From Arvicola amphibius (taxonomy: Eukaryota > Chordata > Mammalia > Rodentia > Cricetidae), in assembly GCF_903992535.2 (NCBI RefSeq), contig NC_052049.1:147892260-147956259 (forward strand): a stretch of 64,000 nucleotides of DNA, given 5' to 3'. The notes beneath the pieces are model-generated. The model was not told the DNA's origin. It saw nothing but the letters and a program-made list of their open reading frames with translations, and made no database searches. Positions 26,620-41,300 of this stretch are shown piece by piece (within the stretch, counting starts at the first letter, position 1; each line of letters starts with the position of its first letter). The translations under genes were made by a program, and so were the position numbers.

Positions 26620-29600
26620 AGAAGATTTCTGGAGAAAGAAAGGACAAAACATGGTCAAAACAATACTTAGTTTAGTTGATTCTGTGAGTTTCCTTGTGAT
26701 ATACTTGATCCCTCTGACTCCTACAATCCTTTCTCCGCCTCTTCTGCAGGATTCCTAGAGCTCCGCCTAATGTTTAGCTGTGGATTTTTACATCTGTTTC
26801 CATCAGTTGCTGGAGGAAAACCCTCTGATGACAATTGGGCTAGGCACCAATCTAGGCTCACAGAGACTGAGCCCAACAACCAGGGAACCTGCATGGAATT
26901 GACCTAGGCCCTCTGCATATATGTTACAGTTGTGTAACTTGGTCCTGTTTTGGGACTACTAAGAGTAGCAGCACGGGCCATCTCTGCCTCTTTTACTGGC
27001 TTCTGGGACTCTGCTCCTCATACTGGGTCATCTTGCCCAGCCTCAAAACAATGGGAGGTGTTTCGTCTTCCTGCAACTTGCTATGCTGTTTTGTTGATAC
27101 TTGTGGAAGACCTGCCCTTGTCTAAACAGAAACAGAGGAGTGAATTGGGGGTTGGAAGAGAGAATTGGAAGGAGAAGAGAGAGGTGAAACTGTGGCCAGG
27201 ACACAAAATAAATAAATTTTAGTAAAAGAAAAAGAAAAAAATGAAACTAGACATAGGGTTTAACATAGGATAAAGTCCCTTACGATCTGCAATTACTCCG
27301 ACTTGTGGTCTGTAGTCTCTGTCTGTGATTTGCCAAATTGCAAAGGGGTCACTGGGAGTTTCTGGGAGAAGTCTAAACAATAATATGATCGTGTATGAAG
27401 GAGGGAGTCCGTTTGGATGGAGTTCTCTGTTGGATGAAACAAAATAAATAAATAAATGGGATTATTCATCAGTAAGAGACCATTTTAGACTTTTACACAA
27501 GAATCTCATTATAGGTAATACTAAAACCTATTCATAGTCACCAGGCCTTAGAGCAGAAGAAAAAACCTTGCGACACAAACGAAGGAGCAAACACTTAACA
27601 GACTGCTAAAAATTTGATCAAGTCATAAAAGTGTGGGAAATTACTAAATAGTCTATATCTTCCTATCCATAACTACGTTTTGCTAGACACATGGAAATAC
27701 TCACTTTAAGACAGCAAACATTATGACTGTAGATACAATAAAGAGAGAGAGTCTTACCCAAATATACTTAATTTCTAGTGGCAGGGATCTGGTAATGTAG
27801 ATAAAATGGCTTAAAGTTGTAATTTCTCTCTTGTTCTCACTGTGCTCTTACACTTCTAAATTCTTCCCTGAACGTCAAATAAAGCACCTCAATAAACTTA
27901 CATATTCCCCAGAACAGGACCAATTGTAAATGTTTAGGCCTTGTACATATGCAAACAATTAGTAATGAAACAGGGATGTGATTCAACTAGACAGAAATGA
28001 GTTTTGGCTCTAAAGACATGAGACAAAATATTTCCATCCCTTGTGTCCTTCTAACATTGAATAAACCATTGTTCTGGGAGAATGTTTGAAATAGAATTAA
28101 TGCTTTTCTGTCTGATACTATGTAACACTTTCTCCCTGGAGGCAGAACAAAAGCCTAGAGAGTAGATCCTGGGAAGGAAGGAGCTATTCCTCCGCAAGCT
28201 TTGGCAGAGTGTACAGGATGCCTCTGAAGGCTCGGTGTCCTAAGGCAATGTCATAAACATGTGCTAGGGCATGATACACTCTTGTTCCTTGGGCATAATC
28301 TCTGAGAAAGCTAACATGATGCCTTTTATGTGTTTAAGAGCTATCTTTCCATGTTTCCAGTTAAAAATACTGATTCTGATTTTTTTCCTTTATTACCCCC
28401 ATCTCTTTCATTTAGCCCATTTTCTCCTTCCTTAGTGAACCAACAAAAGTCTGATTACATTTATTCTTTTTTCTTTCAAGTCAAAAGTTGTGACTTCTGT
28501 AGAGACAATAGGTTACCATCATTTAAATTCATGTCTTGAGATGACAGAAAAAGTTAAATATAGAGTAATACTGTCCACTGGAAAACTAAGCATATTGAAC
28601 CATTGTAACTAAATATAAAAACTTCAGAATTTATAATGGATCAAACTATGCTATGTGCTCCTCCTTAAAACAAATTACTTTTGGTTTTAGAATTAGCTTT
28701 CCATTGGCTTGCCTGATGCATTTCAAATTTCAGACAGTATTTTCTGACCCTCTTCTACCTTTCTGGAAGTTTTGTTTCTTCTTGTCCTTTCCTTCCCTGG
28801 ACTTGCCAAACACATATTTTTTCCAAAATAAAACACTTTTATTTTAATGATTAAGAAATATGAATGTCTGTTATCATACCCAGGTGCAAACTTTCATGAA
28901 ATAGAATACATCTAGGGCTGCCCAACAGATTGCTAGAGTGTCTGCCAGTAACAACTACCCTCAGCCCGCCTGATTGTAGGCAAGCCCTTCGTTTTCTAAG
29001 GTCTGAAACACGAGCTGGAACGCTTGCTCTCATTCCTCACTTACTTCACCCAGCACTTCTGCACCACAGGGGTGAAATGTTCAAAATAATAAATGGCCTT
29101 CCTGTTTTAACAGCCTCCCTCAGAAGAAGGGAGTAAACTGAAACCCTAGCCTTCAGTTCAAGAGTGTGTTACCCATCGTGTTGTTACCAGGATAAGAGGC
29201 TTGGGTCTGGGAATAATGAGGTTTGGGAGACAGTTTTATGTGTACAAGCTGCTACATAACCCTAGGAATATAATTAAGCTGTGTTTAGGAAAGCAAAACA
29301 GCTAAACCATAGGGAGTTTTCTGGCAATCCTTAAGTACCAAGATTCTAGGAAATCAGCAGCAATTCCAAGAGCCTCCTGACCACTCTAAGAAAAGGGGAG
29401 TCCCATTTTCAAACTTACGCTGTTGGCTGGTTGATAAAGGCATTCTTCTGAAGCCTGTAGGCTGAATAGCTGGGGAAAGACCCTGATTCCAAAGACACCC
29501 CTTGGACAGAAGCAAAATTCTTCTCTGTCAAGTTGTAAGCTTCAAGCATCTTAAAGCCTTGACATCAAAGAAGAAGATATTAAATGAGTACATTATAGTT

Positions 29601-32600
29601 ATGTTAGCATGAATGTCTTGAAATCTTGAAATAAATTAGCTGGAGGATATACAAAGGCTTACCTGGTGAGGTGTAGCCATCCAGATAGATGAGAGGACAA
29701 CCTGGAACATGCAATGTTCTTTAAGTATGAGTCACCAGCATAATTTAAATAGATGCACAGAAAGTAACAATTCATATGTACAAAGCAGAGTTTTTTCATT
29801 TTTAATATACGACTTATTGCTAGGCATAATACACACATAAATACAGCCCTGCCTAGAAGTAGTGCTCTGAACTTTTCTCATAATTGTCTCTGTCATCTAA
29901 TACCACAAGAATTGTTGCTAATGGCTGAGGGGAAGAAAAATGGATTTAATCTACCTTTAGCATCTGTAGTGGAAAACTGAACTTGATATTTTTACATTAC
30001 AAAAAAAAACAAAACAAGCCTCAACTGACTGAACTGAGAACTTGGCTCAGTGGCAGAGCACTAGCCTCGCATATGCTAGATCCTAGGTTCAATCTCTAGC
30101 ACTACCGAAGAAAAACAAATAAACAAAAGAAAAAGACTAGCTTTCTCGGTGTTCTCTTTGAGCAGAAGCTAGCAAGAGACCAACTGATTACAAACAGGAA
30201 ACCACCTTACTGAAATTCTCCTAAATATACAATTCAAAACTGAAGAGTGCCTTACCAAATGCCATAGGCATTAGGCTGGTAGGAAAAGGATATATTAAAA
30301 TGATTTGTTTCCATGTGGGGGTTATTACATCTTCAAGGCTAAAAATGGACCTCTGGCAAGCACACATTTAGACTGATCTCAAAAGAGCAATGATTCACTA
30401 GTTTCAAGTGATTTCCCAGAGTCTATTTATGTCCTGGGCTTGATCCCACACAGTATGGATAACTGCCTATAAGCAGCCATTTCCCAGACGAGGTCACGAC
30501 TCTGTGCTGACCATGACTTACTTGAAGTGGCAGTTTCGCAAACAAATGTGATGAGATTGTCCTCGATCTTCTCAAAAGATTCGAAGTCATCCACAATGAA
30601 CACATGCCTCTCACTGGGCTTGCTGGCAATGTTGGCGAGTTCATTGTAGTCCACATCAGCCACACCAACAACGAACACACTGAATCCTGCAAAGTCCCAT
30701 TGACAAGGGAATCACATATCCTCTTTCTATCATTTATTGTTTGAGCAATCAAAAATGAGAGCATCCGAGACCATGCTGTATTCTCTCAGCATGGACAGCA
30801 AGTACTTTTCAGGCACAAACTCAGCCTAAGAGAAGAGTATGTCCTCTTAGATGAAGATACACCTCTTCCTTGCCACCCTATTTTCTGGCTTATAAAATTC
30901 AATTCAAATGACACCCTAACAACCAAGATGTGAACCTTTTAGTAGCAGAAGGGCTGTGCACTGCACCTCATCTTTCACAGACCCACAATGTAAACACAAA
31001 AGTCCAAGAGCTCTGTTGGGTTCCATTAACAACTTAAGCACAGAATAGGCTGTTTTAAATGTGAATTCTTGAACCTGATTTTTTTTTAATCAAACTTGTA
31101 CTCAATGGTAGCACACTGATGACCTTTAAAATAAAAACTACAGCACTTAGTGGAAACAAATATTCTACTGTTTAAGCAAATATAAGTAAAGTTTTCATTC
31201 TAAATGATATCGTAAGAAACAGGCTATCTAAGGATTAGGATATCTACTGGCTCAAGCATTCATATTCCCAGCATTTCTTTATGGCTGAACAAAATTCCTT
31301 TGTATGTCTATCACATTTTTGCCATCAGTTCGTTTGTTCTACTAAGGGAGGTAACCAAGGCTCAGAATGAGAAAAGCTCCATGGGCTTTTAAAAGCGGAT
31401 CCTAGCTTCTAATTTGTATATATGTGTCCTCATGTGTCCTGAGTGTGGAGAGAGGCCAATAACTAGAAAAGAGTCCATGACGAGAAAAATGCACCTTATG
31501 GGAAGGGGAAAGAACACATACCATAGGAAAATAGTTGGAGTAATACTTGGGGTGAAGGGTACAAACAGGGATGGAGGTTCAAAGAGATGGCAGAGAGGAG
31601 CTGATTGGAGCGCAGCAGCCAAAGTCAAGTGTGTATGGAAATTCCAAAACGTAAAATATTATTTTATAAGATAATTTAAAAACTAAAACTAAAAGGAAAT
31701 GGAATGGCTTCACACTAAGTGTGAATTACAGTCTCAGTCAAACAATTGCGTGAGCTGATGACAACTTCCGTGTAACCAAGTTCTCTACTGTTGAGTACAG
31801 CAGACCACACCTAGCATAGAATACTTCCCAAAATATGCGCACCTGAAGCCCAGCTTTGGGCAATGGCACAAGAGACAACCTTAATACAAATCCTAGAAAA
31901 ACCTGCTTTCATCTCTACTAAGTCGAAACAACAAATCAACAGATCCGTGTTATCAAGGGACTCCTAGGATGTCTGGTTGGCAAAATCAGCCCCAGCACCA
32001 TCTCCCTGAGACCTTATATTTATTTGCAGTCTGCCTTTCAGTGATCTGCATTTGGTCTGTACCCGCAAGGATGAGCTACAGCAGAAGGAATCCTATGGCT
32101 TCCCTTGCACAGGAACCAGTATCAAGATTCATCTCTGATAAAGCAAGAAGCCTTCCCTAGGATTATTCTATTATTGTGGTTTTCTGTAGTCTTCTGCCAT
32201 CCATGAGGAGATTCGGTTTACAACCCTGAACCACACCTGATGATGTGAGTCATATCACATGTCATTTTTAAGAAATTAGCAATTAATTCCCTAATTAAAT
32301 ACAAATTAACATTTTAATTAATTTTGAAGTATACAATAAAACAAAATAATAGAGTAAAATCAGCAGTTTGGGTCTTTTATACTCCCTCTTGCATACTTAA
32401 AACTTAAAGTATGATATGCCAGAGAGTCCGTGTTTGTGCTTACCCGACTGCTGGATGACAAACGCTGCCTTCTTCACCTCATCCTGTGACCGGCCGTCTG
32501 TAACCACAACTAGCACCTTTGGGACATTCTTCCTCATGCCGCTCTCCCAGGTCAAGACTTTCTCCTTGATGAACGTGAGGGCCTTGCCTGCAGAGTGGGG

Positions 32601-35363
32601 TATGAGTGCTTTAGTGTCACCTCAGTGAGAACTTCCATTGACCATGCCCAGGTGACAGGGGAATGACTACTATAACAAGATGGGAGCTGGCTTCCATCAT
32701 CTTGCCCACCCTGGGAAGAGAAGGCCTGCTTGCACCGGTTATGCTGCACTGTACCTGTTCTTGTGTTTCCTCCTCTGTACCGAATGTTCTGGAGGGCTCC
32801 AAGGGCCATAGCCTTATCATTGTATGTATTCAGCTTGAACTCAGACTTGACCTCATCACTGTACTGCACAAAGGAAACCTGAAGGGAAATAACGTTTAGA
32901 GACAAGTGTCAGTTATTCAGTTTGACTTTGGTCTTCCGGTAGTTCCTCCATTGGCAAAGTGGGGACTTAGGGGTCTTGGACTTAAGAAGGCATTTTAAAC
33001 TCTTAATACCTAATACTGAAACTGTGACTGCTGTAGTCTCATTACTGTCTCTAATTTCCAATCTCTAATGAGACTGCAATCATTTTATATTAATGCCAAA
33101 AATTTCATATGTGCCTTTCTCCAAAATGTAAGAGCAGATGAGTCCAGCCGGGAGACAGCAATAGCCCAGTGTCAGAAACAAGAGCGTACCGTCTTGGCTC
33201 ATGGACTATTGGCTCTCAGCCACCTGCTTCTTCTCATGGACCGCACTTGTTCAACACAGTATGCAAAAATGTCATAGCACGATCAAAATCATAATCATAG
33301 TCATAACAAACTTAATAGCGGTATGACTTACTGTGATTTATGTGATTTAGAGGTTTATAGTCGACATACAGGCTCAAATGTTAGTTCTAGGTAACTGTAG
33401 CTGTGTAATACTGGGCAGGCCCTTCTTTCCTGGACATTGGTTTCCTTATCAGCAAGGTCAAGATAATTATATTTACCTTGTAGGATTTTCTTAAGGATTG
33501 ATAACCATGTATTCAAGTGAAGCTAAAAGTGCAATGAATAGGTATTGTTTTGAGAAATCCAAGAAATAGCAAATAATAGCTTGGATAACATTCTCAAAGG
33601 AGTTTGGAAGATCACCTCAAAAGGTTTAGAGTCCGAGTGTGGATCTTCACTTATTCATGGGTGTCCAGGAACAGTGGAGGAGGGTCTTAGTTTGGGGACA
33701 GGTTACAATAAAATGACTAATCACTCTTTGAGGCTTCTTGCACAAACATAAATTTCTTTAGCTCCTACTTTAGTACAAAGAAAATATGTTGGAAATGATT
33801 CCATAGTAATTTAATTGGCAATTACCATCTTAGAAAAACAAACTAGCCTTGGGTCACTAATGGACGTTCTTCTGGCTGGGGTGATGTATACGATGTAATA
33901 GCAAGGATAGACACACACCCTTTCCAAACACTATTCTCATGTTGAGGGCATGACATGACAATGCATTTAATGTGCAGAACTTTGGATGACCCTCCACGGA
34001 ATGAACTTTGTGGGGAATCTCAAGCAGCATGTTAGAGTCAGAATCTCCTAAATTCTCCAAGAGGAATATCATCTAAACAGAGAGGAAAGCTAAACGAATA
34101 TTTACTTTTCTATTCGCTTATCCCCCGCACCAAATTCTTTCCCAAAGACACATGCAATGGACGTAGCAAAGCGTAAAGGTAAAAAGACAGAACTGATACT
34201 GAAATGTCTTTCTACTTTAATAGAGAGCTGAAAGAAAACAGTAGACACTGCTAATAATAAAATATCAGGACATTACAGCTAAGCAGGCTCTGCTAATGGG
34301 ACACTCACCTGAATCCCACCAGGGTTGACTTCATCAAAGGCCCCCACGGTATTAAAGATAAATTTTACAACTTTGTTAAAATTGTCGTCTCCAATACTCC
34401 AAGAGGCATCCGTCAAGAACACAATATCTGCCTTAGCCCCTTTGCATACTGAAAAAGTAAAAAGGAAAAATCCAAATCTTAATTTTCTCGGCACTTGGCA
34501 CTGCATAACTAAAAAGCATATAAAACCTCACTACTAAGTGTGGCTACATGGGGAACTGCTTGCCTTCAAGCCAATAAGAAATGCGGCCTCCTGGAACCAG
34601 CCAGGCTCCTGAGTCAGAAACAGTAAGATGTCCAGATGGTGCAAATGTACGATAAAGTTTAAAAGCCCTGATCTAAGTGACCTTCACTTTTGGCTCTGCG
34701 AATACAGTAATTAGATTCATTATGTAATGTATCCTCTTGCCCCATGCAATTCTTCAAGCTGCTTCAAACAATAAAGGAAGGGACTCAAATTAAAAGCAAT
34801 AATAACCAAAATTAAAGGAAGGCCACCAGTGGGTCTGGAGATTTTCCAATATAATTATCAGATATTTAGCACGAATAAAAGGTTGCCTTCATTTTCAAAT
34901 TAGAACATCAGAACCATAAGTGGGGAAAGAAGAAAGAAAAAAGTAAAATCTTTAATTTGACTCATTTTGGACTTGCAGCCTTAAAAAAAAACAATTTCTA
35001 GGTCAATGTTAAGAAAACTTTAGCTCATTCAAACTTAAGGTATAGAAGTGTAACTTGAAGAGCAAGATGGGAGTTTGGGCTGTGGGCAGCAATAAAGTGT
35101 GAATGGGACTTCCACCACTATTACAAATGCACCAGTCTGGTCGGGACAGCCATAGATGGGGAGGAGAGAGCAGGAGTGTAAGGTAAGTGTGCTTTCGCTC
35201 AATTTGCTGTGAATCCACGACTTTCCTAGGAAATGAAACTATCTTTTTAAAAACTTAACATGCTTTTTTTCAACAGTCTAATTTAAAGAGGGTCCTTATT
35301 TTACTCTTTAAATAATACACCTTTTTTTTTTTTTTTATTTTTTTTTTTTTTGGTTTTTTTTTT

Positions 35364-35398
<35 letters not shown>

Positions 35399-38300
35399 CA
35401 AGACAGGGTTTCTCTGTGTAGTCCAGGATGTCCTAGAACTCACTCTATAGACCAGGGTGGTCTCAAACTCACAGAAATGTGCCTGCCTCTGTCTTCTGAG
35501 TGCTGGGATCAGAGGTGTGTGCCACCATACCCAACATTAAGTGTTTAATTTTAGTTATATAGCAGTTTTAATAAGAGTCCAACCACCTAGAAAAAAAAAA
35601 AACACTTAGAAAAAAAACACTCAGAAAACTTAGAAAGAAAAACAGTTGAGAAAAAAAATAAATGTTTTCTAAGTATCAACAAGTGGGAAAAAGAATAAAC
35701 CAGCAATTATTTTGCTTAAACTGAACTTGATGCAACAACACTAAGAAAAGAAAATGTCCCCAAATAACTCAAAGAGCAGGGTTAATAGCTCAGTGTGTTT
35801 GCACCAGTTCAGTGCAGCTGACAATTGAGTCTCAGATTTTGATGAATGGAAATATTTTTAGCTTTGTGTAATCTGGGGCTCTTCTCAGTTCAGAAGCCAG
35901 GAAATCTAAAGTTTCAGATACAGCCAAAAAGGTTCACAGCGCCTGCCCAGTGTGACTGTGGCTGATGGAAAGTCCTGTTAGATCTGCAGCAAAACTGAGG
36001 AAACAGAGTCCCAGCTAAAGGGCTGAGTTAGTTTATGACTGATTTGATTCACCCCAAAATGTGCCTAGAAAAAGGGAAACAAATTACTGGCAATTGGTTT
36101 TTTCCTCTGTAAAAACTCTTCAGCAAAATTAGTATCAGAATGTTCTTTATCAATTCTAGATTGTGTATATGTGGCGTGATTCTAGGATCCCTGCAGGCTG
36201 GTTTGTTTTTATTTCAGCTTTACTTACCATCACGGGCAGGGGGAATAGTGGGAGGAGGAGAAGGCGTGGGCGGTTCCGTAGGAGCCTCTGTTGGTTTTAC
36301 AGCTAGAATTCCAAAGAATAGTTAGAAAAATGCACACGTGCACATTCCCTACCCCTCAAGGAAAGGAGTTCCTTAGGCCCTAGAAAGCACAGGTTCGTTC
36401 GGCAATGACTAAGGAGAGAGAGAACACTTTCCGTCTGGTCTGCATCCTCAGTCAGCTCTCAGATCAATGACGCTGCGAAAAGGAGAAGTTCAGAAGGAGA
36501 ACACGGGGCCCTCAGAGAAGCCACATGAGTAAAAGCCAGCAACGTGTTCACCTTCTCTCTGTCATCAAAGCCATCTCTCCGTTCCTCAACCCTTGCCTTA
36601 AAATACCACCAGTGAAGACCAATGCTACAAATGTCCCGAATTAGCCACATTCTCTGCTTCTGGAAACCATCTTCCTAGTATTGCTGCCCCAGGGAGGAAG
36701 GGTTTGCTCAGGTACCAGTGAGTGTGTCCCTCATTCTACTCTTCCAGTCACTCAGAGCTTACTGGTCTGTTCTTTGATGGGGACTCCGGGCCCCTCCAGG
36801 TTCGGTGTCTGCACAAAAACGGTGACGCCATACTCGGCCTCTGGGGAGAGGCCAGTGAAGCAGTGACTGGTTTCCGATCCTCGCACTGTAATTTCCTGTC
36901 CTCTGGTTCCTAATTGTGACAGCAAAGGGGGACAGAAGCGTCAATCGTCAATCACCTGTCAGGCCATGCCACCATGGTTTATAAACAAACTCTGCATGGC
37001 TGCAGGTTAAGGTGTTTCCACTCCAGGCTCAGTTTGTTTTCTCTCGTACATACCATCTGCAGGGCTCAGTTTTAGCCTGTAGGAAGTAGCTGCCCGATGA
37101 GGTGACCATTTGACACAGAACGTATCCCAGCCAACCTGGTAAGTTTTCAGATCTGTCACGTTTAAGTACACTACAGAAGAAAAAAGAATAGATTCACTTT
37201 GTATACTAAAGATAAGAGCATACTTTGCACCATAATACAATGTTCAAATATCCACAATAGAAGAAATGCTTGAAATCTCACCATGTCTTGTTATGAGAGA
37301 CTTACATCAAACATGTATGAAAATGGGGCAGAAACAAAATCATCCTGCTTCTCCACCAGTGATTTCCTTACCCTTTTACCTTGAGACAAGGCCTTGTTTT
37401 ATTTATATAAATGGCTATCCTGGAATTCACTATTTAAACAATGCTGACTCAAACTCAGAGATCCACCTGCTCTGCCTCCCAAGTGCTGGGATTAAAGGTG
37501 TGCACCATACACCTGTCTTCCATCAGTGATTTTCAAGGAAAGAAATTATATAATCCCTAAAAATTATCAGTGTCATTTATGGAAAAATAATAAAAAAAAA
37601 CTTTTTTGAAATACTAGCTGTTTAATCCTACAATATTTATTTTAAAACAAAAAACCTTTGGGACAATAAAATCTGAGGACAAACCACTGATTTGGTATTT
37701 CATCAGAATTATTGTATCAATGATTGCAAGTGATACATTATCATCCAATATCAAAAAACAGCAACACAGATCACTGTGGGTTAAGTGATATTGTACAACC
37801 TTAATATTATAAAAATCAAAGTATAATATTCTCCATCAAATTAGTATCACATCTTCCTCATATATATGCATATAATCTACTAAGTTGCTTAGAGATTCAT
37901 CTGGATATTTTAACTAAATACAAAATGGTTTATCAATGTGATACTGCAGAAAATGTGTACATTAGAGAAAAGTAAATTGCAACAAGAAGGCCTGGAAAGC
38001 TTTGCTACACCATTTGTTATCCCAAGTGATGCCCAACTCACATGTGGTGCCTTGATCTGTGAGGGGAACGCTGAGTCCAGAGTCATACTGAGCATAAACA
38101 CTGACGTCATAGGTAGTGCTGGGATTGAGGTTGTGTAATGTGTATGATGTCACTTCTCCAACAAAGGCTTCCATGGGCTCATTGGATCCTTTAATAGCAA
38201 GGACACAGAATTAGATAATCGCTCGCCTCAGTTTTCGTTCAAAATTAAAGATATTAACTTAAAAATCAAATGGTAGGATGAACACATGAATTCCAGTCGT

Positions 38301-41300
38301 CCTTTAGGCATGTTTCACCATCCATGTGCCTCACTGTACAGTGACTAGGGATCTGCAAGCCCAAGTCAGAAGGCTGCAGTCTTATCCTCAAAGCATAGCA
38401 CAGTATAAAGAATGAAGTCAGCATGTATAGACGACCCTTTAGGGAACCCATTCTCTCCTTTCTTCTGAAAGCCTTGCTTTGCCAGAAAAGTGCTTTCCAC
38501 AGACTACAGACTCAATTAGCATTTGTATTTGCTGTAGTGGTGATCTGAGAGCATTTATCTCGGACCATGTTCCACATTTACTCTCTACTGGAGCGCCTCA
38601 ATTATCAACGCCCCTTCCTTCACACTTCGGGTTCTCTGCACGTCTCTAGCACATGTTCACATTTGCTTTCTCGCCCTTGTCTGCGTTGTTCACCATCTTC
38701 CAGGGCACATGAAAGACGCCCTAGGAAATTTACACAAGCAGACAAAATATACATAGATATCAAATTGTTCATTCAAGGTGATGTTGATTTAACTAAAAAT
38801 CCCACTGGGAAGTTGAAAGCAAGCCTGAACAAACTAAATGCATAAAACCTATGCCTCAAAAGGAATAAATTTTTAGTGTAATGGGGAAAACATAGATGTT
38901 TATGTGGGTTCGATCATTATTTCATGATCATAACAACATGGGTGGTACCTGAATATAAGCGTCTTTAATCTGCTCAACTTCATGTACCAGATAAAAATTT
39001 TTCCCTTTTAGACATAATATTTTTATTAATTCTTTGAGAATTTCACCCAATAGATTTTGGCCATACTCTCATTTCCACTTTCCCCCAACGTCTCCCAGGT
39101 CTACCTCTACCACCCACTCCAGTTATGTATTCTTTTGCTTTAGTAGCCCACTGAGTCCAATTTTGTATATTACTGTCAATATGTTCTGCAGTATGGGGCC
39201 ATCCATTGGAGACTGGTCACAGAGCAAGATTTTCAATAGTAACAGTTGCCTCCTGCACACCCAGAGTAATGAGGATTCTTTAGGCGATGACTTACACTGT
39301 TTCCAGAAATAGCACCTCCAGTGCCAAAGGTCTTGTTTTTACAAAAGAACCCAGCAGTGGGAAATGCAGGCAGGTACTATCATATGCAAATAACTTTCCA
39401 ACATATTCCTGTGGTGATAAATGTGACTCCTTACCAACTGGCTTGTACAGAATTTTATATCCAAGAACCGGTGAGGGTGAAGGGTCCCAGGACACTCTGA
39501 ACCTGGTGTACCATTCATCGGAGATGTGTATGTTCTGCGGAGGGAGCAATCCCACTGCAAACAAACATTGGCAAATGTCACTGCCTTGTTAGGACACTTC
39601 TGTGAGAACAGTTTAATTTCTAATAGTCTATTATTTCTTTATCCAGGAAACAATTACAAAGCCACTGTCAGTTTTCAAAAAAAAAGCTTAGTGTTTTTGT
39701 AAATTCAAACAGCAGTTCAAATGGACTCTAAAATGGATAATTTTCAGAAGACCTCAGTAGCAAGGCCCAGAGGTGGTGTGGAAGAAGTCTCAAAATTGTA
39801 GGCAATTGGAGAAATCTCAGAATCTTCTTTGCAATGAGTGTACTGTGCAGGAACAGAACCAGAAGGTACATTAGAGACTAAATGGCAGGTACCTCCTTAC
39901 ATAAATGAGATTTGATTTTCACAAAAGATGAGCAAGAATGTGTAAAGCAACATTCTTTCTCCACCCCTCCCTGTCCTCCAGATAGCCTAGAGTCTCAGTC
40001 TCAGAGGTTTTGTCCTAAACCTACAATCTTTCCCAAAATGTGTAACTTGGAAATCAGTGCTGTTAGTGTGGTATCCTACAGATCCATTGAATTATTACCC
40101 ATAGCATTAAAGAAATTACAACATGAAATCTGTATTTCCATGGGGAAAACTAGACATGACTTTGGCCCTTTCTAGAGAAGTCAAAGTTTATTTAACATTT
40201 TGGTAAGCACAAAATTCTGAAATACTCCATTTTCCCAGAAAGTTAACAAAATAGTTTTTAAATATGAGAAAGTGGGAAAGTGGGTTGCTCGGGTAAAAAC
40301 ATCTAGTCACTAGAGCATCAGTAAATAGCACAGATTTCCAGGCTGTAGGCACGGAGATGAATCAACTCCAGGAATCTTCTCTGTTAGAAGAGTTCCAATG
40401 TTGCTTTTCACAAGTTCTCTGATGTTGTCAAGAACATTTAAACCCAAACAGACTTTTAACAAGTGAGTGAATAAAGAAATGTAAACCATGCTAACTAAGT
40501 AGATTTTCTGAATGAAGCAAGGAAACACAGTGTCAGTGTTTATGGAACTGGAGTCCAGCCTGCCTTGGAGGAACCAGTGGTTCTCAGCCTTGGCTGCTGC
40601 ACATCAGAAGAACCACAGGCCACATCTCAGGCCAAGTGCATTGGCTCCTCTGGAAAAGGCTCCCAGGTAAGCACTTTTTGAAAAGATTTTCAGGTTAAAA
40701 TAATAAAAATAATTTAGAAAATCTTTAAGCCACATGAAATTGCCACCAATATAGATCAAGGAGTGGGCCAGAACACTGGTTATTCTCTGTAGATTATCTG
40801 AAGCGGTAATTTTAAGATACATTTTTAGGCAGCTGACTTATAATCATTCTGCTTCTTTATTTGTGTATCAAGACTCAATCATGATAGAGGTTGTCTGGCT
40901 GATACTATACTGAGTTACAACTACAGCTTCACCTGACTTATTATTCAGGTTATACTATAAAGAAAAATAAAATGATCTCAAGCAAAGGAAAATAAACAGA
41001 TCCTTGCCACCCTTTTCCTCCTCTTATCATACCTTTAAAAGCTTAAGAAATTGTGTCCTTGTGTCATCATTTTAACAAAATTCAGTGTTTAACATAGACT
41101 GTGATATGTGTTATTAATGTAGCATATGAGATATGCTGGCGAAGACAGAAATTCACAGTTTTAAATAGTATAGTGAGTGACATTAAAGGCATGAGCATGT
41201 TAAAGAGCAAAAAAAAAAAATTATAAGACAACACTGACCGGTCCTTCCATTTCCGATTAGATGGCCACCATCTCCATCCTCATAAATGGCAATGACAGTA

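Noticed and set aside
30035..30105. tRNA-like A and B boxes
   Set aside because: It matches the ID SINE core with an A-rich tail; no intact cloverleaf could be drawn.
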